Assembly (NCBI GenBank): GCA_003242515.1 | Contig: QGUS01000052.1 | Span: 1-8,847, forward strand | Source: Actinomycetota bacterium | Lineage (GTDB): Bacteria; Actinomycetota; Acidimicrobiia; Spongiisociales; ZC4RG35 | Reading direction: 5' to 3' | Length of the DNA: 8,847 nt | Notes under the pieces: model-generated | What the model was told of the DNA's origin: nothing | Database searches by the model: none | The model's input: only the letters and a program-made list of their open reading frames with translations | Translations under genes and position numbers: made by a program | Shown here: piece after piece, positions 1 through 5,731 of the stretch | Numbering within the stretch: the first letter of the stretch is position 1 | Layout: the number at the start of each line of letters is the position of its first letter

Positions 1-140
1 TGTTTAAAAGAGGAGTGTTCTGGGGTTGACCCCCTCCCCCCCGGCCACTCCCAACCCGGGCGACCCGGCCTTCCCCCCGCCCCCGGCCCCGTGTCGGGGC
101 CTCGGGGTCCCGGGGTCCGAGGGGGGGGGGGGGGGCCGCG
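1..140. repeat. Low-complexity G/C-tract region at the left edge, possible assembly damage
   Basis: The stretch is dominated by long C and G tracts: C-runs at about 31-42 and 72-89, then G-tracts at 96-99, 104-107, 112-115 and an uninterrupted run of 15 G at 121-135. The last four tracts are separated by loops of 4, 4 and 5 bases, so the plus strand fits a four-tract G-quadruplex pattern. The very first bases are unusually AT-rich for this window. The minus-strand ligase frame passes through here as Pro/Gly-rich sequence unlike any ligase. I infer either an assembly or sequencing artefact at a contig end, or a genuine G-quadruplex tract; the sequence alone cannot decide. Confidence 0.6.
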
Positions 141-558
141 CCCGCCGCTCCCGGCGCTCCCGGAACGGCCGCGGCCGCAGGTCCTCGCCGTCGATGGCGA
201 GCAGGTCGAACGCGACCAGCCGCGCCGGGAACTCCCTGGAAAGCCGTTCGATGCGGGACTGCGCCGGGTGGATGCGCTGCTGCAGGGCGTCGAAGTCGGT
301 GGCGCCGTCGACCACCACGACGATCTCGCCGTCGACCACGGTCCCGGGAGGGAGCTGCTCGAGGGCCGGCCTCAGTTCGGGGAAGTAACGAAGCAGGGGG
401 CGCTCGTTCCGGCTGTCGAGGCGGATTTCCGGATCCGACCAGGAGAGGGACCGGAAGCCGTCCCACTTGGGCTCGTAGAGGAAGGTGCCTTTCGGCCAGC
501 CCTCGTAGACACGCGCCTCCATGGTGGGGATGGGGGCGGGGAACGGGTGGCCGGTCAC
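4..558 (-). CDS. ATP-dependent DNA ligase (LigC-like), N-terminal half readable, 3' end garbled
   Basis: The protein belongs to the ATP-dependent DNA ligase family, which seals nicks through a lysyl-AMP intermediate; LigC-type enzymes act in bacterial repair. From a GTG at 556-558, residues 29-36 read EPKWDGFR, motif I, with Lys31 as the expected adenylated lysine. SRNERPLLRYFPEL follows, then VVDGEIVVV (motif III type) and RLVAFDLLAIDGEDL. Similarity stops after PFRERRERR, near base 145. Beyond that the frame runs through the G/C tracts to a TAA at 4-6, giving Pro/Gly-rich sequence. Motifs IV to VI and the OB-fold domain are absent, so the gene is truncated or corrupted here. The GTG is preferred over an ATG at 520-522 because FPAPIPTMEA matches the family's conserved N-terminal PVSPMLA segment. 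No strong ribosome binding site is visible. The gene is divergent from the BrkB-like gene. The family is certain; the 3' boundary is not meaningful. Confidence 0.8.
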   Translation of the reverse strand: MTGHPFPAPIPTMEARVYEGWPKGTFLYEPKWDGFRSLSWSDPEIRLDSRNERPLLRYFPELRPALEQLPPGTVVDGEIVVVVDGATDFDALQQRIHPAQSRIERLSREFPARLVAFDLLAIDGEDLRPRPFRERRERRARPPPPPSDPGTPRPRHGAGGGGKAGSPGLGVAGGEGVNPRTLLF

Positions 559-598
559 CGCGGGCAGTCTAAGGGGCCGATTAGTTTCGTCGGGGCCG

Positions 599-1453
599 AT
601 GCCCTCCCGCGCCCTACGCCTCGCCCGGTCCGCCTTCGAGGTGGTGAGGGACGCCCTGAAGGGTTTCGGTGAGGACCGCGGCGGTCGCATGGCCGCCGCC
701 CTCGCGTACCGCACACTCTTCGCCATCGCCCCGCTGCTGCTCCTCGCGCTGGGCGTGTTCGCCCTCGTCGTCGGCGACGCCGAGGAGGCGAAGGTCGCCG
801 TGCTGGGCGCCATCGGGTCGCTGGTGGGGTCGGCGGCTACGGAGGCGATCGAGTCGCTGGTCGGCTCGGCGGTGAGGTCCGACGCCACCGCCGTGGTCGG
901 CCTGGCGCTCTTCGCCTGGGGATCCTCGTCGCTCTTCATCGACCTCCAGGCCAGCCTCTCCGACGTCTTCCGGGTGCCCCAGGAGCGTCGGTCCGGTTGG
1001 CGGGCCTGGGTGCGGTCCCGTCTGATCGCCATCGCCTGGTCGGTGGGCTTCGGCGTCCTCTTCCTGGTCATCTGGGTGGTGAACGCCGCCGGGGGATGGC
1101 TGGCGGGGCTGCTGCCCGAGGCGCTGGGGGCGACGCGTCAGGTCGTGGCGCTGGTGACGAGGCTGCTGACGGTGGCGCTGGCGCCTGCCGTGTTCATGCT
1201 CATGTACCGGACGATGATCCGGACCCGGCTCGACCGGCGTGCCGTGCTGGTCGGCAGCGTGATCACCGCGGCGATCTTCGTTGCCACGGCCTACGGCGCC
1301 GCTGCCTACTTCTCGTGGGACCGGGACACCACGGCGGGACGGGTGGCCGGGTCGGTGGTGGTCCTGCTCCTGCTCGCCTACTTCCTGGCCACGGCGCTGC
1401 TGCTCGGCGCCGAAGTGACCCGGGTCTGTCATCATCGCTTCCGATCGAAATAG
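599..1453 (+). CDS. YihY/BrkB family inner-membrane protein
   Basis: This 284-residue polytopic membrane protein belongs to the YihY/virulence factor BrkB family, formerly misnamed ribonuclease BN; its biochemical role is not settled. Family hallmarks are AAALAYRTLFAIAPLLLL (residues 32-49), AWGSSSLFIDLQASLSDVF (106-124) and the C-terminal AYGAAAYFSW followed by a hydrophobic stretch ending LLLGAEVTRV (231-276). About six membrane segments are visible, near residues 40-60, 97-115, 143-165, 187-205, 217-238 and 251-271, with a short basic C-terminal tail. The ATG at 599 is chosen because upstream in-frame starts overlap the divergent ligase and would add a non-family extension; the ribosome binding site is weak. 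The next gene starts 9 bases after the stop, so the two are probably cotranscribed. Length is normal for the family. The family call is firm; the function is unknown. Confidence 0.88.
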   Translation: MPSRALRLARSAFEVVRDALKGFGEDRGGRMAAALAYRTLFAIAPLLLLALGVFALVVGDAEEAKVAVLGAIGSLVGSAATEAIESLVGSAVRSDATAVVGLALFAWGSSSLFIDLQASLSDVFRVPQERRSGWRAWVRSRLIAIAWSVGFGVLFLVIWVVNAAGGWLAGLLPEALGATRQVVALVTRLLTVALAPAVFMLMYRTMIRTRLDRRAVLVGSVITAAIFVATAYGAAAYFSWDRDTTAGRVAGSVVVLLLLAYFLATALLLGAEVTRVCHHRFRSK

Positions 1454-1462
1454 GCTCGCCTG

Positions 1463-2032
1463 ATGCCCGTCGACCTGCCCGGATACGTCACGGATCTCAA
1501 GGAGCACGCCACCGAGCACGGCTTCCACGTGCACGACGAGCGGCACTTCGTCGAGACCTACTCGCTGCGCCAGTCGTGGGAGGTGGACGTGCACCCGGAG
1601 GCGGGCTGCGGGCGCCCGGTCGACCTCCACCTCGCACTCGACGTCGATCCCCGGGTCGTGCTCGCCGTAGACGACTACCTGAACACCATCGAGGAGTACG
1701 AGACCGAGCCGGAGGGGGAGTACCACCTCGATATGTACTTCAACTGGGCGCTGCCGGCGCTCCAGAACCCGCCCGACCTGCTCATCCTCGCCACGGACCT
1801 GGCGGGGATCGGCGGGACCATCCTCCCCATCGAGGTGACCGCGATCGACTCCTACGACGCGGTCACCGACGCCGCGGTCCGGAGGCTCACGATCATGGGC
1901 AAGGTGACGCTGAACCTCATCGAGGTGGTCACCGGCCGTGACGAGTTGTGCGACGTCCTCGAGGCGGCCCGGGAGGTGTCCGAGTACCTGCTCGACCGCG
2001 TCGACGTCTGGATGGAGCCGCCCAACAACTAG
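1463..2032 (+). CDS. Acidic conserved-looking hypothetical protein, 189 aa
   Basis: I do not recognise this protein. It is a soluble, strongly acidic product (about 38 Asp/Glu against 11 Lys/Arg) with no signal peptide or membrane segment. Codon use is ordinary for the window, which supports a real gene. The N-terminal third is rich in His (EHGFHVHDERHF, residues 18-29). The middle has a Glu/Tyr cluster (IEEYETEPEGEYHLDMYF, 76-93), then a short hydrophobic strand pattern (PPDLLILATDL, 103-113). The C-terminus looks helical (ELCDVLEAAREVSEYLLDRV, 161-180). It lies 9 bases downstream of the BrkB-like gene and is probably translated from the same message. Its TAG stop overlaps the stop of the convergent downstream gene. 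No catalytic motif can be named; metal binding by the His and acidic clusters would be speculation. Confidence 0.75.
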   Translation: MPVDLPGYVTDLKEHATEHGFHVHDERHFVETYSLRQSWEVDVHPEAGCGRPVDLHLALDVDPRVVLAVDDYLNTIEEYETEPEGEYHLDMYFNWALPALQNPPDLLILATDLAGIGGTILPIEVTAIDSYDAVTDAAVRRLTIMGKVTLNLIEVVTGRDELCDVLEAAREVSEYLLDRVDVWMEPPNN

Positions 2033-2451
2033 ATCAGCCCGATCAGGGCGATCAGCGCCCAGAGCCCGAGGAGGGCGGTCACCCCGGACAGGGTGATGAA
2101 GAGGGCCCGGGTGATGGGCCGCGGCGGGGGAGCGGCGGCCCCCGGTGCCTCATCGGCGTGGGTGTCGGCGCTCATGGCGACTGGCTCGGGCTTCGGCTCC
2201 GCTTCGGCCTCGATCTCGACTCCGATCGCCCGTGAGAAGGCAAGCGGCCGTGACGGCCTGAAGGCGACCGTGTCGCCGTCGGCGGAGACCAGGAACAGGT
2301 CGCCGTCGGTGGGAGTGATCTCGTAGGTGCCCTCCTGCCACTCGCCGATCTCCACGCCGCCCGAGGACAGCCTGATGCGGTCCTCCTCGACGGCGAACAG
2401 GACCGGTACCTCGTCTCCGTCCAGCAGCACCACTCCATCGAAAAGCGGCAT
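2029..2451 (-). CDS. Small tail-anchored membrane protein of unknown function
   Basis: This 140-residue protein has three parts. Residues 1-75 are beta-rich (FDGVVLLDGDEVPVLFAVEEDRIRLSSGG, then YEITPTDGDLFLVSADGDTVAF when read in order). Residues 76-113 form an acidic then Pro/Ala-rich linker. A single C-terminal hydrophobic helix (about 114-139, ending ALIALIGLI) would leave the N-terminal domain in the cytoplasm if it is tail-anchored. The ATG at 2449-2451 is chosen over an upstream TTG at 2482-2484 because GGGGAGG lies 9 bases before the ATG, whereas the TTG would place that element inside the gene. The gene is convergent with the acidic hypothetical gene, overlapping it by 4 bp at the stops, and divergent from the uspA gene. 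The N-terminal fold might be a small beta-barrel, but I cannot assign a family. Confidence 0.7.
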   Translation of the reverse strand: MPLFDGVVLLDGDEVPVLFAVEEDRIRLSSGGVEIGEWQEGTYEITPTDGDLFLVSADGDTVAFRPSRPLAFSRAIGVEIEAEAEPKPEPVAMSADTHADEAPGAAAPPPRPITRALFITLSGVTALLGLWALIALIGLI

Positions 2452-2460
2452 GAGGTCGAA

Positions 2461-2467
2461 CCTCCCC
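2461..2467 (-). promoter_or_regulatory. Ribosome binding site GGGGAGG deciding the start of the tail-anchored gene
   Basis: GGGGAGG on the minus strand sits 9 bases upstream of the ATG at 2449-2451. It strongly favours that start over the TTG at 2482-2484, which lies upstream of the element. Confidence 0.65.
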
Positions 2468-2482
2468 AAGAGTGCCCCGGAC

Positions 2483-2511
2483 AAACTATCCGTCCCGGAG
2501 CGCCGCGTCCA
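2483..2511 (-). promoter_or_regulatory. Candidate sigma-70-type promoter for the tail-anchored gene
   Basis: On the minus strand TGGACG (plus 2506-2511) resembles a -35 box (4 of 6 to TTGACA) and TAGTTT (plus 2483-2488) a weak -10 box (TA...T). The spacer is exactly 17 bases. Transcription would begin near 2476, leaving a leader of about 25 bases that contains the GGGGAGG ribosome binding site. The match is modest and the position is the main support. Confidence 0.3.
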
Positions 2512-2543
2512 TCCCTCCGTGGACCCATCGGGTTGGGGTTACG

Positions 2544-3320
2544 ATGGCCGCGATGGCCGGAGACACCGCCCTGAAGCTGGCGGTCGTCGGAGATGACGGG
2601 TCCCCCGCAGCCGACACCGTGTGGCAATGGTTCACCGCGCACTCCTGGGAGGGGTGGGCGGTGGAGGTCGTGACCGCAGACGAGTCCGACGTCGCCTGGG
2701 GCGCTCCTGTGGAGGGTCATGAGTGGTCCCCGCCATGGGAGCGGGCCCGCAAGCCGGAAGGGGCCCGGGTCCGTCACCTGCGGTACGCATGCGACCCCAG
2801 GGTCATGTTCGCGGAGCGCACCGACGCCGACCTGCTCGTGGTCGGCCGCACCCGGCACGAGGACGGCCGCTTCCTCGGGAGCACCAGCGAGTGGCTCCTG
2901 GTCCATCCGCCCGCACCGATGCTCGTGGTCCGGCATGCCGACCCGATTCGGAAGGTCCTGATCGCCGCCGACGGATCCGAGCACTCCCGGGTGGCCATGG
3001 AGACCTTCTGTTCGTTCCCGGCGTCGGCGCACGCGACCGTGGTCGTGCTCTCCGTGGACGACGGCCGCACCGACGCAGACGCCGCCGCCGACATGGCCGC
3101 GGCCCTCGAGGGGAGGGTGGCCTCCGTGGAGACCCTGGTGGTCTCGGGTCGCCCCACCCAGAAGATCCTCGAGGCGATCACCGAGACGGGTGCCGACCTC
3201 GCCGTGCTCGGCACGAAGGGCCTCACCGGCTGGAAGCGCATCCGGGTCGGGTCGACCGCCGGTGCCGTCGGCCGGGCCGCCGACTGCAACGTCCTCGTCG
3301 CCTGCCGGGAGGACGGGTGA
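2544..3320 (+). CDS. Tandem-domain universal stress protein (UspA family)
   Basis: This 258-residue cytoplasmic protein has two Usp domains, about residues 6-132 and 135-256. The second opens with KVLIAADGSEHSR and carries a complete nucleotide-binding motif: G-T-K-G, nine residues, then G-S (LGTKGLTGWKRIRVGS). It is therefore expected to bind ATP. The first domain has the right strand pattern (LLVVGRTR, later PMLVVRH), but its loop lacks the second Gly (GRTR) and has the wrong spacing before GST, so it probably does not bind ATP in the usual way. The ATG at 2544 follows a G-rich stretch (GGTTGGGG) by about five bases; an ATG three codons later is an alternative. The terC gene overlaps the stop by 4 bp, so translation is coupled. 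Usp proteins respond to starvation or redox stress; the partner suggests a role in metal or envelope stress, which is inference. Confidence 0.88.
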   Translation: MAAMAGDTALKLAVVGDDGSPAADTVWQWFTAHSWEGWAVEVVTADESDVAWGAPVEGHEWSPPWERARKPEGARVRHLRYACDPRVMFAERTDADLLVVGRTRHEDGRFLGSTSEWLLVHPPAPMLVVRHADPIRKVLIAADGSEHSRVAMETFCSFPASAHATVVVLSVDDGRTDADAAADMAAALEGRVASVETLVVSGRPTQKILEAITETGADLAVLGTKGLTGWKRIRVGSTAGAVGRAADCNVLVACREDG

Positions 3321-4306
3321 CACCGTTCGTCCTGGCCGCCACCGAGGCCCAGCAGTCGTTTGCCACCTTCCACACGCCCCCCTGGGTGTGGGTGGCGTTC
3401 GTGGCGTTCGTCTCGGTGCTGCTCCTCATCGACGTCCTCCTCGTCCACCGGAGGCCGCACGTCATCTCTTTCAAGGAGGCGGCGATCGAGTCGGCCGTGT
3501 GGATCGCCATCGGCCTCTCCTTCACGATCGTGATCCTGATGTGGCAGGGGGGCCAGGCCGCCGGCGAGTACCTGGCGGGCTACCTGATCGAGAAGAGCCT
3601 CTCGGTCGACAACGTCTTCGTCTGGGCGGTGATCCTCAGCTACTTCGCCGTTCCCGCCGAGTTCCAGTTCCGGGTGCTGTTCTGGGGCATCTTCGGGGCG
3701 CTGGTGCTCCGGGCGGTGTTCATCTTCACGGGCGTCGCGCTGATCGAGCGCTTCGACTGGATCCTCTACGTGTTCGGGGCGTTCCTGCTCTACACGGCCT
3801 GGAAGATCTCCCGGCACGAGGACGTGGAGGTCCATCCGGAACAGAACCCGGTGCTGAAGATCGTCAGGAAGGTGATCCCGTCTACGACGGAGTACGACGG
3901 TCAGAAGCTGTTCATCCGGGTCTCGGGCCGCCTGCTGGCCACCCCGCTGTTCGCGGTGCTGGTCCTCATCGAGTCGACGGACGTGGTGTTCGCGGTGGAC
4001 TCGATCCCGGCGATCCTGGCGGTCAGCCATGAGCCGTTCATCGTCTTCTCGTCGAACGCCTTCGCCATCCTGGGCCTGCGCGCCCTCTACTTCCTGCTCG
4101 CCGGCATGGCGGGCCGCTTCCGCTACCTCAACGTGGGACTGGGTGTGATCCTGGCCTTCGTCGGCGTCAAGATGCTGATCCACTCCTGGGTCCACGTCCC
4201 GATCTGGCTCAGCCTCACGGTGATCGCGGTGACGCTGACGGTGGCGGTCGTCGCGTCGAACCGGGCTGACAAGCGGGACGCCGAGGCTGCTCCAGGCAGC
4301 ACCTGA
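3317..4306 (+). CDS. TerC/Alx family integral membrane protein
   Basis: This 329-residue polytopic membrane protein belongs to the TerC/Alx family. Family members are linked to tellurite resistance and to manganese export or metalation of secreted proteins. Diagnostic segments are EKSLSVDNVFVWAVI (92-106), IESTDVVFAVDSIPAILAV (218-236) and SSNAFAILGLRALYFLLAG (245-263). Membrane-embedded acidic residues Asp99, Glu219, Asp222 and Asp228 are in the conserved places expected for metal contact. About eight to nine hydrophobic segments are visible, with a cytoplasm-sized polar loop at 165-200. It starts with GTG at 3317 within GTGA, sharing bases with the uspA stop; GGGAGG at 3307-3312 lies four bases upstream. 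No yybP-ykoY-like leader is apparent before the uspA-terC pair, though I could not fold the sequence. Family assignment is very secure; substrate is inferred. Confidence 0.93.
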   Translation: MTPFVLAATEAQQSFATFHTPPWVWVAFVAFVSVLLLIDVLLVHRRPHVISFKEAAIESAVWIAIGLSFTIVILMWQGGQAAGEYLAGYLIEKSLSVDNVFVWAVILSYFAVPAEFQFRVLFWGIFGALVLRAVFIFTGVALIERFDWILYVFGAFLLYTAWKISRHEDVEVHPEQNPVLKIVRKVIPSTTEYDGQKLFIRVSGRLLATPLFAVLVLIESTDVVFAVDSIPAILAVSHEPFIVFSSNAFAILGLRALYFLLAGMAGRFRYLNVGLGVILAFVGVKMLIHSWVHVPIWLSLTVIAVTLTVAVVASNRADKRDAEAAPGST

Positions 4307-4525
4307 GCCAGGAGAACCCCGTACTCCGACCGCGCCTCGTCTTCCTGGCCGCAGCCGGTGGGGCCGTATCCCGACGTGCAGCGGCTGGCCGCGTCCTCTC
4401 CCTGGTCGCGGTGCGACGGGGTGGTTCCCCTGGGGCGACGGCCCACGGAGGGGTCAGCGGAGGGGGTGCCGCGCCGGCGGGTGGCCGATGACGGCCGCCA
4501 TGCAGGGGGAGGGCGGTCGCGGGTG
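4307..4525. other. Intergenic region between convergent terC and transglycosylase genes
   Basis: These 219 bases separate two converging genes. I see no credible short gene with a ribosome binding site and no T-tract terminator. The only clear structure is the hairpin at its right end, described separately. Confidence 0.5.
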
Positions 4526-4540
4526 CTACTGCAGCACCCG
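4520..4540 (-). terminator. Hairpin spanning the transglycosylase stop codon
   Basis: A perfect 8-bp stem (CGGGTGCT pairing with AGCACCCG) encloses the 5-base loop ACTGC. It covers the TAG at 4526-4528 and the last codons of the minus-strand transglycosylase gene, at the junction of two convergent genes. No T-tract follows on either strand, so intrinsic termination is uncertain; a role as an mRNA 3'-end stabiliser is equally possible. Confidence 0.35.
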
Positions 4541-5677
4541 GCGGCAGCTCCAGGCCCGCCAGAAGTACTCGCCCAGCGCCTCGTAGCGCTTCCCCAGCCA
4601 TGCCGCGGACGCGATGTTGGCCTCGGCGTCGAACGGGCTGGCGTCCGGGAACCCGGCCTTCGGGGCCGTGGTGGCCCAGGTGGACGGGAGGAACTGGAAC
4701 AGGCCGGCGGCGTCCGAATAGGGGTTCAGGGCGTCGGGGTCGCCGCCCGATTCGCAGCGCATGATCGCCAGGGCCTCATCGACCCGACTGGCCGGGAAGT
4801 ACTGCTCGACCAGGCCCCGCCAGCGCTCCACCGCGGGCGGGAAGCTCCAGTTGCCCTGACTCGTCGTCGTGGAGGTGGTGGTCCCGACGGTCGTGGTGGT
4901 GGTGGACGCCCGGGGGCGGGTGGTCGTGGTGGTAGCGGGAGGCGTCGTGATCCCGGGGCGCTCCTCCTGCCGGCGGCGCTCTTCCTCGCGCAGGTGGGCC
5001 TGCTGAACGCCGCTGAGGGCAGCCTGGTACTCCGACGCCGCCTGCTGCTGACGCCTGATCGCCTGGGCGACCTGCTCGTCCGCCTCCTCGTACAGCTCGA
5101 CCAGGTGCTGGATCTCGGCGTCCAGGCTCTCTTTCAGCCGCTGGTACTCCGTCTCCTGGTCCAGGTAGATCTGCTGCAGGTCCTCCAGGCTCTGCCGGCG
5201 GGCGAAGAGCTCGGCTGCGTCGACGCGGCCCCGCCGGATGAAGTCGGAGATGACCGTGGACACGACCAGCGCCTCCTCGACGCTCGCCGTGCTGACCAGG
5301 GAGAGGGAGGTGGAGCCGCCGAGGGCGTCCATGTAGCTCTCCACGGCGGTGTCCTGGAGCTGCTGGGTGATGCCGGCGATCTGGAGGTCGGCCTGGCTCA
5401 CCCGGTCACGCAGGGAGTCGAGGTTGGACCCCACCTCGGTGAGGGCAGCGGCGAGGTCCTGGGAGCGGGCGATGCTCTCGGCCAACTGGGCCTCGATCTC
5501 GGCGCGGTTGGCCACGGCCTCGTCGACGAGGCTCTCCGCCTCTCGGGCCTTCTGGGCCGCGGAGTCGAGCTGGCGTTGGGCCTTTTCGACGTCCTGGGCC
5601 GCCACGGGCATGGTGGTGAGGGTGACGGCCATCACTACCAGCGCCGCGGTGATGGTGGGTGCTATGCGGAATCGCAA
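4526..5677 (-). CDS. Secreted lytic transglycosylase with coiled-coil N-terminus and SLT domain
   Basis: This 383-residue exported peptidoglycan hydrolase begins with a signal peptide (RFR, a hydrophobic core at 6-26, likely cut near PVAA). A long coiled coil spans about 29-240 and contains a segment, ESYMDALGGSTSLSLVSTAS (113-132), resembling the hinge region of PcsB/CwlO/RipC-type hydrolases. A Thr-rich linker covers 244-273, and a C-terminal SLT domain covers about 280-383. The domain shows IMRCESGGD with Glu309 as the likely catalytic acid, GLFQFLPSTW (325-334) and DAEANIASAAWL (350-361). Cys308 and Cys378 are placed to form a disulfide. The start is TTG at 5675-5677, chosen because it gives the basic N-terminus of a proper signal peptide; the ribosome binding site is weak (GAGAG). 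It is divergent from the RidA-family gene. Predicted action is non-hydrolytic cleavage of glycan strands outside the membrane; control by FtsEX through the coiled coil is inference. Confidence 0.87.
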   Translation of the reverse strand: MRFRIAPTITAALVVMAVTLTTMPVAAQDVEKAQRQLDSAAQKAREAESLVDEAVANRAEIEAQLAESIARSQDLAAALTEVGSNLDSLRDRVSQADLQIAGITQQLQDTAVESYMDALGGSTSLSLVSTASVEEALVVSTVISDFIRRGRVDAAELFARRQSLEDLQQIYLDQETEYQRLKESLDAEIQHLVELYEEADEQVAQAIRRQQQAASEYQAALSGVQQAHLREEERRRQEERPGITTPPATTTTTRPRASTTTTTVGTTTSTTTSQGNWSFPPAVERWRGLVEQYFPASRVDEALAIMRCESGGDPDALNPYSDAAGLFQFLPSTWATTAPKAGFPDASPFDAEANIASAAWLGKRYEALGEYFWRAWSCRRVLQ

Positions 5678-5715
5678 GGACTCTCAGGCTACCCAAAGTC
5701 ACCACTCGTGCGAAA

Positions 5716-5722
5716 GGGGAGG
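5716..5722 (+). promoter_or_regulatory. Ribosome binding site GGGGAGG deciding the RidA-family start
   Basis: GGGGAGG ends 9 bases before the GTG at 5732 but 18 bases before the ATG at 5741. The spacing favours GTG as the true start. Confidence 0.6.
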
Positions 5723-5731
5723 ACGGGTAGC

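Noticed and set aside
4..1071. A 355-codon minus-strand frame extending the ligase back through the BrkB-like gene
   Set aside because: The part above ~560 is low-complexity Ser/Arg/Thr-rich sequence antisense to a clear membrane protein gene. Ligase similarity begins only near 558.
2452..2543. A manganese riboswitch (yybP-ykoY type) upstream of uspA-terC
   Set aside because: The gap is only 92 bases, must also hold the divergent gene's leader and promoter, and shows no clear multi-stem pattern by eye. A covariance model search would be the proper test.
2172..3323. Long minus-strand open frame of 383 codons opposite the uspA gene
   Set aside because: It is rich in Gly/Arg/His/Pro with no recognisable motif, and lies antisense to a clear tandem Usp protein. 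Such frames are expected at this GC content.
2774..4195. A 473-codon minus-strand frame opposite terC and uspA
   Set aside because: It is almost pure Arg/Asp/Glu/His/Gln sequence, the typical antisense shadow of a hydrophobic membrane protein gene.
4859..4948. GGT/GTC-type trinucleotide repeats considered as a CRISPR or satellite array
   Set aside because: They are in-frame Thr codons encoding the protein linker, with no spacer structure.
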